This document shows positions 28,605 to 40,420 of a stretch of DNA of 64,000 nt, in pieces. The notes under the pieces were generated by a model. The model ran no database searches and was not told the DNA's origin. It saw nothing but the letters and a program-made list of their open reading frames with translations. The DNA lies in NCBI GenBank assembly GCA_051453625.1, contig JBOZIK010000001.1:46818328-46882327 (forward strand), read 5' to 3'. Numbering within the stretch: position 1 is the stretch's first letter; the number at the start of each line of letters is the position of its first letter. The translations under genes and the position numbers were made by a program. The DNA comes from Welwitschia mirabilis (lineage: Eukaryota; Gnetophyta; Gnetopsida; Welwitschiales).

Positions 28605-28606
<2 letters not shown>

Positions 28607-28746
28607 GTTCTGTTTTCTTTTTTCTTTTTTTAAATTTTTGCTTATAAAAATAAAAAGGCCATCTTTCCATGGTATTTAGTTTAGATGTAACACATAATTA
28701 ACACAAACATGAAGTGTATTAGAAATTTGAGATATAAGATCCACAA

Positions 28747-28767
28747 TCTTCTTCTTCTTCTTCTTCT
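28747..28767. repeat. (TCT)n microsatellite
   Basis: 21 bases of TCT/CTT trinucleotide repeat. Confidence 0.95.
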
Positions 28768-31599
28768 ATTAAAAGCATTGGAGTTATCAGAAAGATGCTA
28801 AAATGTTTCCCATGAAATCCATTAATTATTTAAATAAAGACATGAAAAAGAACCACACTCCTATTCAACCAATGAACTATCAATTAAGGTTTTAAAGAGG
28901 TAACTAAAGTCCCATTTAATGGTAATCACCATGGAAATGCATCTTACAATATAGATAAAGAGATAGCAAAACCATTTTAAATAATCTTCTTATAAATCAT
29001 TTTTCATGAAAATTGAATCTCTTTTTAGGATAATAAATCTTAACTTCCATTAGAGACGTAACATTTTAATAGAATGGATATCTTTATAGCTTGCATTATT
29101 GTGTGCCATTGTACTTTTTGGATGCGTAGTCTTTCATCCTTCAAAAATCAAGTTATAACATGATCCTATGGAGTTAAAACAACTATTGAATCACTTACCA
29201 CATCATAGTAGCACATGTTAGACTAGTAGCATGCACTATTTAATGTTTCATTTCACTACGAGGCTAACCCAATATGATGTACCATTGTGTGGCTATAGAC
29301 TACCACCATTTAAGAAAAGAGTGAAGTAACTTAAATTCGAGCCAGCTTACTAGTGTAGGAGACAAAGTGAAATACCATACAAAAAGAAGTAAAAAAGGTT
29401 CAAACCCTCATTTTCCTTGGGTAAGCAAAAAACTTATTATGCAATTTTGTGAATTCATTTCCTATTATTTTCACATGACCACATGAAATTGAGAAGTAAT
29501 TTTTTGATTTTCTTATAACTTAAAATAATAAGATCCCAAAAAGAGGAATATGAAATATGAGTAAGAAAAAATACTTTTACACACTATGTATTTCCTCATT
29601 ATTATGGACCTTTAGCTTTTCATCTATCTACTTTGGAAGCCAATTTATTAAGAGTACATAGTCTATATAAATCCATTGAAAATAAAGGAAGTTCTAAGAA
29701 TTTCTATCATCGCATCATCTTGAATGATTTTTCATAATTTAGAGAAAAACCATCTATAATTTTTGGAAAGAGTTATCAATTAATCTTAGAATTAGAGAGA
29801 GAATAATAAAGATCAATAGTAGATAGTAGCTTATTAGTTACAAATTGAAAGTTCTTAATAAAAAAGAAGCATTCATCTAAAGTGCATGTTAATAAGTTGC
29901 TTTGGATTTTTATCAATACAAATACCATGAGTAAGATTATCCTACTCATCCTTCTAAATAGCATGCTATAAAAAGTCTCCTTCAATAATAAAAGGGTAGG
30001 AAGCAAAAGGAAATTCCTTCCATTTAGATATTTCAATAGAAAGGGTGGAATTAATGTCTCTTGTAATAGCAACACAAGCATTTACATCCTTGAATAAATT
30101 ATTTATCATATAATTTAAAACCATCCCAACTCCTACCTTTCCATGCAAATTAAGATAAGTTTTCATTCACCTCTATCACAAGATTTTTCATAATCAAGTT
30201 TAAGGAAGCCAATATCTTGTTAGTATTTGTGACATCCTAATCCTAATTAAGCACTATTTTTTCCTTGATTTAATATTATTAAATAATAAGCACAATGAAA
30301 CCTTGGATCAAATTATACTTTTTTAAAATTAGTATTTTTATATTTTGGAAAAAAATAGATCATATTGTTATCATATATTTACTTATAAGTAATTTGTAAG
30401 TTATTTTGATTTACAAACAATAGCGATGTCATATATTTGTGTCCTATAGTTTTCATCACACACAGAGATATTTTGTGTATGGTCAAGGAGATGTAAACTT
30501 CTTATGTACATAGATAAGTTTGAGGGTAGTACCTAACTAGTATAATAGGAGGTTGTAACTTCTATTAGTAGCATTCTAACTTGATATTTGGTCATCCTTT
30601 GGATGTGAGTTGGCTTTACTTCAGGTTCTAAACTATATAAACATGGTCGGACTTAACTCCATAGGATTTTACTTCACACTGATATACCTCAATATAAGTA
30701 ACAAGTGGTACGTGAGATGGAAACATGCTTACAAGTAAACCTACTTCTTTGAAACATCTCCAGATGGTGTAATATGATCCTTTGATGCCAAGGGCTTTAG
30801 ATATTAAGTTGGACAAGTTTATAAATGGGTAGGGTAAGAGTGTGATGATCAAATCCACTTTTAGAATGCTCTATTTGAAAAAAAAAAAAAAATAAAAAAA
30901 AAATGAAATGTAACCTATCTTAATAATGAAATGCAAGTGTGTGGATGATCATGATTAAGATCATCTTGATTTAGTTCTATATAACACCCAAATTCATACA
31001 AACAATTCTATCTAATGTATGGATTTAATGGATTATTTACCTAGTTATAATATTGTTAATCATCATTAGGTTTATTTTATAGAATCAATCATACAAAAAA
31101 AAAGGAAGAAAATAAAAGAAAAGACAAACTAGAACATCCTTATATCTAGGATTATATTAATGAAAATCTAAATAAAAGAAATAACTTGTTCTTGTTTTTC
31201 ACATTAATAATAATAATGATGACATTCAAATGTATCAAATCATATCTTAAGTATATACCTAAAGGAAACTAATCTATACATGGAGCTATGCAAATCTTAA
31301 AAGTATTTGCAATGATAATGTGATAATCTATGATGGTCATGTGTAACGAAGATAAACAAAATAAAGTAAAGTTTAAAACATGGTTATTAAAACATAATTC
31401 TTTAGCTAAGACTCATATAGTTATAGTATAAGTCAAGAAGATAGATGATAAATTAAGGACTATTCGAGGTACTTAAATTACTAAAGTAAAAACCTTTATA
31501 AGCACGCTTATCAAAAGTAAGTAAAAATAAAAAATGTAAAATAGGTACTCTTCCTAATGAAATGTTATGCATAAATAATGCAACTTAAAGTTGCTAATG

Positions 31600-31790
31600 A
31601 TAGTCAATGACTGCTTACCAGAGTGGTAAGATCACAGAAACATGGATCCAGAGGTTCAAAGTTCAAACCCTAATAGTGATGAGGAAGTACAAGCAAGAAT
31701 GAATTCCGTAAGCCTAAGTTTCACTAGGTATTTGTGTGGCACAAAATTACCTATCCCCTATCTCTTCAAAATAAATTATTAATAATAACT
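31600..31790 (+). mobile_element. tRNA-derived SINE-like sequence 1
   Basis: An A-box-like ACCAGAGTGGTAAGA (31618-31632) is followed about 30 bp later by a B-box-like AGTTCAAACCCTA (31660-31672), the spacing of a tRNA-type RNA polymerase III promoter. The text after it (TAATAGTGATGAGG ... TTTCACTAGGTATTTGTGTGGC) resembles a SINE body. No target duplication or defined 3' end was found. Confidence 0.45.
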
Positions 31791-32124
31791 TATCTTATAT
31801 ACTTGAATTACCTACATAATTTTATTTAGTAAATTTTCTATATTTTAAGGCATTAATTATAAATTTTTTAGAGCTTTAAAGAAACATCGTAATAAAAAAA
31901 TTAACAATTACTTAATTATAAAGAAAATAAATAAATTACAATAGCTTTTTCGAAACTAGATTCAATTAGGATTCTGAGAAATTAACTTAAACTATTATAG
32001 ATTTTTAAAAGTAGTATTTCCAAGGTTATAATTTAAGGTTAAAAACTATCGATTTAGTTTCAGAATGTGGTATTGCTAAATGACCTAAAGTTAGACTTAG
32101 AACATTCAAAATCTTAATTTAAAC

Positions 32125-32240
32125 AATACAACACCACTGGTATAGTGGTAAGGTTTGACTTAGCTTTGTAAGCTTTGAGAAAAGTGAGTTGTAAGATCTC
32201 ATTTCAATAAGAGAGAAGAGTTAGAAACAAAATAATAGAA
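32125..32240 (+). mobile_element. tRNA-derived SINE-like sequence 2
   Basis: TGGTATAGTGGTAAGG (32138-32153) is a good A-box; GAGTTGTAAGATCTCATTTC (about 32186-32205) looks like a B-box region in which GTTCGA has lost its CpG. The spacing suits a pol III promoter. The sequence differs from SINE-like sequence 1 outside the boxes. Confidence 0.4.
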
Positions 32241-32795
32241 TTGATTATGTTTTTAAATCATCAAAAAGAACTAAATTAACAATGTAATGATGCGAATGAT
32301 GTGATGTAATGCAATGAAAAATGACTATGATGAATGAATGCAACCCTAATGTAATTTGATTAACCAAACTACCAATCTATTATCATCTAGATCGACCCTC
32401 AGAAATACTAACATATTCCTATGAATGTCACTTTAGTGTTGAATAAATTACATTATGAAAGATAAGGAATAGAAAAAGATAGAATTAGAAAAAATACATT
32501 TTATTATTCATTGAATTACAAAGCATGCTTACATTCTTTAATAAGCAACAACATCCCCATGGAGGAATCTAAGCTCAACACTAAGGAAGATCCTTCTCAG
32601 AATCAACATAAAGCTTTGTTAATTAATGGTTAAATTATCATAAGACTCCAACTTGATCCAAAGATTATAAGTGAAGTGTTTATGGGGTATTTAAAGTTTT
32701 AGATTAGTGGTTGAAGTCACTATGGGGTGTGATGTGGAAGGATACTTTTAAAACTAAATTTTGATAAGGTTTAATTACATTTTAAATAAATAATT

Positions 32796-33110
32796 AAATG
32801 TTGTCTAAGGTGTTATCTAAACGATGAGGTGGACAATAGTAGAAACTAATTTATAACACTCAACACTTGTCAATTTTGAATGTTCTTAATGTCATCCTAG
32901 ATGTCATCCGGATGATGAGGTAGACAACAGTGGAAAGTTCTCCTTAATGCTTAACACTTATCAATTTGAAATGTTCTTGATGTTGTCTTGGGTATCATCT
33001 AGATGACCATAGGTGGATGATAGGTCTTACTATAAAAAATCATGCTTTTCTGATGCTTCTATACTAACTGACATCTTGCTGGCATCATTCAGATGATGAG
33101 GGGAATAACA
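32796..33110. repeat. Degenerate tandem repeat with GTCATCYRGATGATGAGG core
   Basis: Three to four units of about 100 bp share GTYATCYRRATGATGAGGTRGACAAYAGTRGAAA followed by TTAACACTTRTCAATTTTGAA. Clear unit cores are near 32810-32845, 32895-32935, 32990-33020 and 33080-33105. The order of units suggests local tandem duplication within copy B. Confidence 0.65.
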
Positions 33111-33320
33111 CTTTAGTAACTTGCTATAGTAACTTTTTGCTATAGCAATTGCTAATGTAACATCGATTGCTTTAGTGTTGTCATCCTATAATGTCATCTA
33201 GATGNNNNNNNNNNGACCAGGTGGAAGATGCTACAATAACATGCTATAGTGCCTCTACTATAGTAACTTGGACTGCTGTGATACTTTGCAACAGTGATTT
33301 GCTATAGTAAATTTATTTGG
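33110..33320. repeat. Degenerate array of TGCTATAGTAACTT-like units
   Basis: Around the 10-N gap at 33205-33214 the string TGCTATAGTAACTT recurs in variants (TTGCTATAGTAACTT, TTGCTATAGCAATTGC, ATGCTATAGTGCC, CTACTATAGTAACTT, TTGCTATAGTAAA), about 8 copies over 200 bp. Some partner as inverted repeats because the core CTATAG is palindromic. The gap may hide further copies. Confidence 0.65.
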
Positions 33321-33617
33321 ATGAGCATCTAATTTGATTCAGATTATGTCTAATTTCATGCCTTTAATCCTTGACATCCAATGGTCAAATTGATCATAAA
33401 ATCTATGAAATAAAACCTAAAACATACTCTAAACAATATGTCAAATTGGTCAATTTGGCCTCATAATGTAACCCTCCACCTAGACTTTGTCAATCCCTAA
33501 TAAAGTAAGTGAATAATAATAAATGTAAGCCAAATTTTAATAGAAATAAAAATATTTTAAAATGATATCACATAAATGTCGACATCTCATAAGCCATTTG
33601 AATATTCATTGAATTCA

Positions 33618-33745
33618 GAAAAATAATTTTTTACTTTTTATAGAAGCATTATTTTTCCATAAATTTATTCATGGACGACTCTAATTTTTCCATAAATTTA
33701 TGGAAAAATAATTTTTTACTTTTTATAGAAGCATTATTTTTCCAT
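33618..33745. repeat. 43-bp direct duplication enclosing a 24-bp perfect palindrome
   Basis: The 43 bases at 33618-33660 are repeated without change at 33703-33745. Between and overlapping them, 33685-33708 reads the same on both strands (centre AAATTT, flanks TTTTTCCAT and ATGGAAAAA). The ends of the duplicated unit also end in TTTTTCCAT, so the palindrome may have promoted the duplication. Confidence 0.85.
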
Positions 33746-35600
33746 TTCCCAAAGAAAATAAATTCATCTCAAATTTAGAGAACTTTGCATAAAAAGATAG
33801 CACTCCACTAAATGTAAGACCTAGGATGAAAAATGAAAAGGTTAATTACACAAGAGGGTTTAGGAAGAGGATAAAGAATTCAATGATAATACAATGAGGT
33901 AAAGGTTTCTTTAATTAAGAAGTGTAGGAATGCAAGTCATTACAATGTTATAGTTCTCTTAAGTAATAGAAAAAGATAGATAAATAAATTTAAACCCTTT
34001 TTGACTTAAGGAATAAAAATTAACATTTTGCAATAGAATGTATTCTATTTGAAGTTGATTAATTACCAATGGCGTCTCATTTCCAAATAAGATACATGAT
34101 TCAAAATCAGTGAAACATCATAGTTTTGTTTTAGTAATGGGGATGAACATGATAACATACTAATTGAAATTGACATATCATAGCCATAATCACCAATCAT
34201 CAATAAAGAAAGATAGCTGCAAAGTAATAATATTATCAATAATGTGATAACCATGATACACTTTGAGATGTACCTCCTTCTACCCTAGATTCCTCCCATT
34301 ATGGAGTGCTCCTTTTGGAATCACTGACCTTGATTTTATTGTAAGTAGTAGAACCCATCAGATAAGACATAGGTCAATAGGCAACTTTGCCCCCAATGCT
34401 GTAATCCTGAGATAGATTAGACGTGATCATCAAAAGTGATTCCATATTTTACATTCATTTTTGTATCATATTATAAATATTCTTTAATTTTATTTATTTA
34501 GTTTTCCTTGTTTTTTTCTTTTATAGAAAGTAACTTGTACATGCATTAAGGCATGAATAATTTATAGCATCATAGTAAAGTTGATGAAGAGATAAGCATA
34601 TAACACGATCAATTCAATTAATCACATTTTCATCCATTGAAATAAGAGTTTATAGGTACTTGAATACCTCTCAATTGGTTAAAATCCAATTGATCATCCA
34701 TTAATTACAAAATCATGAAATGTTTGAACATACTATATGATGAATAATTAAGATAAAATCAAGTTATTTCATATGGAAGAAGAGGAAAAATCTAAATATA
34801 ATTCATAAAAGATAAGTGGTGCACATAATTTTAAAAAAAACAATTACTTCAATAAGAACTTATTCATTTGCTTTATGTTAATCCTTATTTCAAAAGTTAG
34901 TTTATTTCAACATAGTCATCAAAATTATTTCTTTTAAGTGAAATAAGGATCAAATCATTTTGAAACTAATTAACTAAATATGAGGGGTACAAAATCATTC
35001 TTAATAAGTAGCAATTTCTAATGTGAAATCATAATTTATAGAATCATAATAGTATAAATTTTAGAAGATAGACAAGAGATAAAAAATTGATATAATTCAT
35101 TAAAAAGTACTCTCTTATTAAATTGGTACAAAAAGATGTAAGCATAATTGTCATTCAAAACATCATTGGTATTACTCAAGAAGCATATATGGATCTTAGA
35201 AATGTCATAGAATTTCTTAAGAGAATTGATTAATTTAGGTTTAACATGGCTAATAAGTTCTTTAAGACTTAACTCAAGGCATGGACTAATCTCAAGAAGA
35301 TAAGGCTTTCTCAAAATTAGAATTCTAAGTAACCCTAAGTTATGTTTTTCTAATGTAAAATCATCACAAGATGTTGCAATGAACATTTAAGCTTCTAATT
35401 CCAATATTCTAAAGGTCAAATTTGATTTGCAACACTTGAAAAGCTAATAATCTAGTTGCACACAATACACATTTGCATAGTGGATCAATCCAAATGTCGT
35501 ACACTTAGAGAAGACTTCTAAAAGAGAATTTGGAAAATTGATTTAGAAAGAGAAGAATAATATATTTTTGGATTCTGCATTATAGGAATTAAAATTAGAC
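33746..35600. other. AT-rich intergenic DNA, no gene recognised
   Basis: Several open frames (34063-34254 and 35036-35386, both minus) exist in this AT-rich stretch but match no family and lack supporting context. A slightly less AT-rich block around 34260-34440 has no recognised content. Confidence 0.4.
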
Positions 35601-35604
35601 AATC

Positions 35605-36450
35605 TGAAGATGAAAATGAAATGTAATGTAATGGAATGAAATGAAATGCAATGAAGTGAAGAATGAATGCAATGAATTAACTAACTTTCCAATCTACTGT
35701 TACTAGATTGGTCCTTATAATCTATTTCAATTATGAATTCTTATTACTTAAATTGCAATTAAGATAAGCTATAAGGAAAAATAAAAAATCATTTGAAAAG
35801 AGTTTTAATTAAATCAATATTTTTATTAATAAAATTGAAGTACATCCACTTATAACAATAACTCCTCAATTCACTGTCTAATAACAAGGTAGTCATTCTT
35901 ATAAGTAGGATGGATCTCCTTACCTCTAACAATCTCCAATTATTACAAGAATGTAGATGACAAAAGATGATTTGGCATAGGATCTAAAAGGGTGTATTTA
36001 TAGGTTGGANNNNNNNNNNCTTTCATAACAATTTAATTTACTTTACAAATTGTTTACTATCATCCATTGTGTTGTCCCCACGATATAGAGGATGACCACT
36101 CCACCTATCAACTAATGCTCACGATTATCATTCCTATGTGTCATCCTATGTGTCATCCTCACGATTATCATTCCCATGACAGACAGGATGATAACTCTAT
36201 CTTGATCATTATGATTTGGTCCATCATCATGAAAAGATAGCTTCTTGTGTTGGAAATTGTTGCATTTTATGACCTATATGGAAGCTTCGTATAATTCGCA
36301 TAAATCCCTAGAAAACCTAACAATAGGACCTAAAAATATACTTCACAAGTGTATTGAATAGGTTAATCTGGCTTTACAACATAGCCCCCACTTAGCATTT
36401 TTTAATTCCTAACAAAGTAAGTGGATAACAAGTTTGTGAGCCAACTGATG
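35605..36450 (+). repeat. AT-rich repeat copy C (related to the distal part of copy B)
   Basis: It opens with an ATGAA/ATGTA-rich tract (35614-35675), then follows the same order of text as copy B from about 32280: the CCAATCTAYTRTYAYTAGAT block, the microtract of ATTTTATTAAT, a CCCCCACTT/CCCTCCACC block and AACAAAGTAAGTGGATAA. A 10-N gap sits at 36010-36019. A local repeat of CCTCACGATTATCATTCC/GTGTCATCCTATGTGTCATC lies at 36118-36180. Confidence 0.5.
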
Positions 36451-37167
36451 AAAAGAAACTCAAAACATGTATATCATCAGAAATAAGGGTACAACATGTA
36501 ACATACACAAAATTGGTTACAAAAAAGTAAAATCAATGCATATAGTTCAAAATCGTTGCATATATTTATGTCTAGTAAAAGTAAAAAAATTTGTCTCACA
36601 AATCATATAATATATATGTTCCTCCCTTACCGCCCCTCCAAAACTAAATGAGCAAGTCATCTTGAGTTGTGCAAACCATGAAGAGAAGATAAATTAAACT
36701 AAGATTTTATGATTGTAAGAATAAGTGGTAGGAGAGGTTATAAAAAAGGAAGATTTTAAAGGAAAGGAGAGCATCAATGCTATCATGCTAAAGGATGCTC
36801 AAGGTAGAGGTTAACTTGACTTTATGCATAATAATTAAGTGATGAAAAATGTAACAAGTAGACTAGAAAATGACAAAATCCTAGGCATTATTTTGGAAAA
36901 GGTGAGAACAATGACCTTGGGAAGACAAACCAATAAACAAAGATAAGACAAAAAGAAAAATGGATAAGATAGGACATGAAGAAGATTAACTGTTTGCCCA
37001 AAATTCAAACTTAGTGAAACTTCTTGGTAAAGGTTATAAATCTACTTAACATAGAAATGCATAATTCAATGTAGAACATCAAAGAGTACCATTCAAAAGG
37101 GTAGTGATAATGGTAATAACTAACGGTTATTTTTGTTAAAGTATCAAGTTATGTTTGGTTATAATTC
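36451..37167. other. AT-rich intergenic DNA
   Basis: No gene, RNA or repeat could be supported between copy C and copia element 2. Confidence 0.5.
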
Positions 37168-37172
37168 AATTC
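37168..37172. repeat. Target-site duplication AATTC, left, of copia element 2
   Basis: AATTC precedes the left LTR and recurs exactly at 44375-44379 after the right LTR. Confidence 0.8.
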
Positions 37173-37465
37173 TATGGAAATCTAGAACCCTAGAAGAGGG
37201 GGTGAATAGGTTATTTAAAAATAAATTAAAGTAAACTTATGATAAATACTTGCTTGAAATAGATTGCTAGAAAAATTGTGCATAAAAACTAAAAGTATTC
37301 AAAAAAATGAGAATAACAGAAAGCATAAAGATACTGATCATATGCATGCAAGTTTTATAGTGGTTCGGAAAACCTCCTACTCTACTCTCGATGATTAGCT
37401 TATCATCAAGCCTGATCTAGATCTTCAACAACTCTTCCAGATATTACAGGTTTACATATAACCTT

Positions 37466-37642
37466 TACACATGGACTTTTATAGGCTAAGTCTTAACCTT
37501 TTCAAATGGACTTTTATAGGCTAAGTCTCAACCTTTTCAAACGAACTTTTATAGGCTAAGTCTCAACCTTTTCAAATGGACTTTTATAGGCTACGTCTCA
37601 ACCTTTTAAATAGACTTTTGCAGGCTAAGTCTTAACCTTTTA
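37466..37642. repeat. 35-bp tandem array in the 3' LTR of element 2
   Basis: Five units of 35 bp share CTTTTATAGGCTAAGTCTYAACCTTTT. The matching array in the other LTR (43210-43383) also has five units, so the array existed before this insertion. Element 3, of the same family, shows only one recognisable unit in its LTR (near 48392). Confidence 0.92.
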
Positions 37643-38029
37643 CAAGATCTTATAGTGATGGTAAAATGCCCTAGTGCACTGATATCATTCATTCTTCGGC
37701 ACAATAATAGTAATGGAGATCTTCTCCTATAAATGATATGAACTATAATAATGAAGTACAAAGTTCTGACTTTGTATGAAAAGATACTATAGATTTCGGC
37801 TCATCCTTGATTAGGAATACAATGCCACGCTAGTACAATAATTAATTATAGTTTCAATTGTTTGAAAAAAGGTCAATAATTTCTTTTAGTGACTACTCTC
37901 TTGGCTATTTATAATGAAAGGCTTTTAAGATTTATTACACTTAAAAACATGCTTCTAATGGCTAGAAAATGACCACATAACGAATATGTAATAAATATAA
38001 AATTCCCCTTTCTATTTCATTTGGTGAAT

Positions 38030-38500
38030 CCCTCAAGTATCCAGTTAATCCTTCTTGGTGTCATGACTTAAACAGGTTGCCCGAGTAAACTGTTTGATCA
38101 TCCCAGTTTCTTACAGTTCCATATCTGGTCGATCCCTTAGTGTCCGGTCGATCGCTCATCCAGTCATCTGCATATCTGTTTGGTTACCCACTTGTCTTGA
38201 TAAAAATTCATTCTAGTTTCCTACATCAGGTCTAGACGATCCCTCAGGTGTCTATTCAACCCCTTGATAATTAGCTTAGGGATATCAGGTGCATAGTGCT
38301 TAGGTCTGATCAACCCCTCATAGGTTCAGTCAATCGCTTGACAATTTGTTCAAGAGTACTGATTCTTAGGTTCATAGGTTTAGTTGATCCCTTAGAAGTC
38401 TAGTCAATCCCTCTGAATTTAGTCCAATTTTGAGAATTCACTCCAGGTGCGATTAACTCCTTGAAAGTCCAGTTAACCCCTCAAGAGGGTAATTAAACTT
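38030..38500. repeat. GGTCGAYCCCT-type motif cluster in the 3' LTR of element 2
   Basis: At least ten imperfect copies of YCNGGTCGAYCCCTYAGG lie here, best seen as CTGGTCGATCCCTTAG and CCGGTCGATCGCTCAT at 38125-38160. Most others have lost the CpG (GTTGATCCCT, GTCAATCCCT, GTTAACCCCT). On the minus strand this is the AGGGGTCGACCAGA form seen in element 3. Confidence 0.8.
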
Positions 38501-38642
38501 GATAGGCTTCAGTGATTAAAATGTGACATTCCTTGCTTCAGCTTTTGACCTATAAGTGATCAATATTTTTTGCATTAGATACACAAATTTTACTTCATAG
38601 GAAATATTAGTTTGACATCAATTAATAATATACAATCTAACA

Positions 38643-38654
38643 ATCTCCTCCTTT
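38643..38654 (-). other. Polypurine tract of copia element 2
   Basis: On the minus strand AAAGGAGGAGAT abuts the 3' LTR start TGTTAG. Confidence 0.8.
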
Positions 38655-39230
38655 AACATTAATGACAAATATTCCTTAGTTGTAAAATATTAAAATTTGA
38701 GAAAAATCCCTCTCACAAGATGCCTATTATTCTTTACAAAAATATTAAGCCTTTGATACAAAATGAAGACATTTTTATAAGATTTACTTTGTGCTAATAG
38801 TAAAGCAATTTGAGGTGCAAATTTTAGAGAGTTAAGAAAATGCCAAAATGTTTATGAAGAAACCACATATATAAGAAGCAACATTTTGATCATCCAATAT
38901 TTAACATTTTATTCATTGACATTAAAAGTGAAGTTATAAATATATAGGATAAACAACATTTTAATCCTAAAAATTTAATATATCCAAAATTTAAGCTCAT
39001 ATGAAAATTAGGTTTACATTAAAAATGTGAAACACAATTTAAGAGTATAAAAATAAGTGCATTTTTACTTCATGAAAATAGATAGTACAAAGTGAAAGTG
39101 CTCATAAAGAGTAAATTACATCTGCAAGTACAAAGTGAAACACAACTAATTCTTTTTCTTTTAATATCAATGATAAAGGAGAGAAAAACATACGAGTAAG
39201 AAAAAAAGACATAAACATGAAAGTAAACAT

Positions 39231-40420
39231 CTAGTCTGATTCTTCTTCTTCTTCTCCCTCCTCTTCTTTAGACTTCTATTTTGAATCTTACTTTTCCTCT
39301 TCTACTGTCTTCCGAGATGAACTTCTAGCTTCTTCAAAAGTGTCAACAATCTCATATCCAGCTACCATGAGAGCTTCTTTCATGTGCTTTGTATGAGATT
39401 TAATCTACTTCAAGTATGAAAGTGTCTCTTCTGGAGAGGCTTCCTTGGGAGAAGGAGACTTAGAGGTCTTCTTTGAAGAGACAAAGATGTACATGCGAGA
39501 TAATGTCGCATGCCTAATGGATTACATGAGTTGAAGGCTTTCAATCTTGGAATAAAAGGTCATATGATAATGTTGGTACATATTAGCAATGAGCACAGAG
39601 TAGGGTAAAGCCCTAGTTCTGTGGTACTCTAACTGAAAAATCATACTTTTAGAGTATAATAGTAGGGGCATTAACAAAGTGCCTAGTCCCTATCAAATAC
39701 ATTAGATAGGTCCTATAGTTGAAGGCTCATCTCAATGACCAACGAAGGGTAAAAAGTTATGGATAAAAACTAAATGAAGAAAGTGATATTTAGGAGTAAG
39801 CAAAGACGTGGAAAGGGTATGCTTCCAAGAATGAAAACTATCATAGAGTTCTCTTGTGGCCTCTTCCTTGTCTTCCATGAAGTCTCAAATAGGCCAAAAC
39901 TTCTTATAGTCTCCTATGAGCATATCAGTAACAATTGCAATAAAGTTTGTAGTGATATTCATCCTTGTTCCCAAAACTAAGGTTTTAAGGGTAGCAGAGT
40001 CACGATCGTAAGAAGAATTACAATAGAACATTCCAGTGAGAAATGAAAAAGCTGAACCCGAGACATCAAGAAAATAAGAGAGATTCTAATCTCTTAAGAG
40101 CTAAATCACTTCTCTGAGCTCTTTGAGCTTTAATGTAGCTATCAATCTCTCTTGCCATATAAGCTTCTTTTCAAACTTCACCTGGAGTTTATCTATGACA
40201 TCTCTAGACATGAACTAGTAGAAATAAGAGGATTTCCTAGCTTCAACCTCCTTGGCTCCTATCCTAGAGGAATCTTCAACTATTGCAAATCTCTTTATAG
40301 GAGCTTTAATACATAAGAAATCTAAGAAATGCTCTAGATCTAGAAGAAAAAAGAGGTTAGAACATAATGAAAAGGGTTTGGATGCCTCTTTCTTTTATAA
40401 AGAAGGTCAATTAGCTTAAT
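39231..40420 (-). pseudogene. Env-like ORF of copia element 2, broken
   Basis: The reading contains KRFAIVEDSSRIGAKEVEAR and then MSRDVIDKLQVKFEKKLIWQ, aligned with MSNEALDKFTEKFEKKPICQ in element 3. After many stops and frame changes it ends in an acidic tail (SKEEEGEEEESD) and a stop at 39231-39233; element 3 ends the same way (EEESD). The long gap to the polypurine tract is non-coding. The protein function is unknown. Conservation of start, spacing and acidic end between two copies suggests the ORF was once under selection. The upstream limit is uncertain; an in-frame stop lies just before the MSRD start. Confidence 0.6.

Larger units (their letters stand above)
26489..30227 (+). repeat. 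AT-rich repeat copy A, right part, and adjoining AT-rich DNA
   Basis: After the second CTTAG the text continues copy A: ATGTGTGCTTACAAATGATTCCTACTT corresponds to AACATGCTTACAAGTAAACCTACTT in copy B near 30720-30750, and ATTAGGATAATCTTGTTTTAG to ATTAAGATCATCTTGATTTAG near 30955. Homology to B can be followed to about 26850 and then only patchily (AATAATGCAACTTAAA-like text near 27780 and 31576). From 27900 to 30227 I see AT-rich DNA with two microsatellites and a possible B-box near 29394, but no gene. Confidence 0.55.
30228..33530 (+). repeat. AT-rich LTR-like repeat, copy B
   Basis: It begins TGTGACATCCTAATCCTAATTAAGCAC, matching the start of copy A (15599), and follows A through the point where A is split by element 1. 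Its distal part (about 32280-33530) matches copy C around 35610-36445 (an ATGNA-rich tract, then CAATCTA-rich text, then CCCTAATAAAGTAAGTGAATAA against TCCTAACAAAGTAAGTGGATAA). A poly(A) run lies near 30880-30902. No coding capacity is seen; this is probably LTR or leader sequence of a gypsy-type or non-autonomous element. Confidence 0.5.
37173..38642 (-). repeat. 3' LTR of copia element 2
   Basis: About 1,470 bp. On the minus strand it starts TGTTAGATTGTATATTATTAATTGATG directly after the polypurine tract AAAGGAGGAGAT (38643-38654). It contains a five-unit 35-bp tandem array (37466-37642) and many copies of a GGTCGAYCCCTYAG-type motif (about 38030-38500). Confidence 0.88.

Noticed and set aside
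29330-29440. Possible third SINE (B-box-like AGGTTCAAACCCTC near 29394)
   Set aside because: No convincing A-box at the right distance upstream.
37466-37642. Regular 35-bp direct repeats, at first sight CRISPR-like
   Set aside because: Units are contiguous without spacers, lie in an LTR of a plant retrotransposon and are repeated in the partner LTR.
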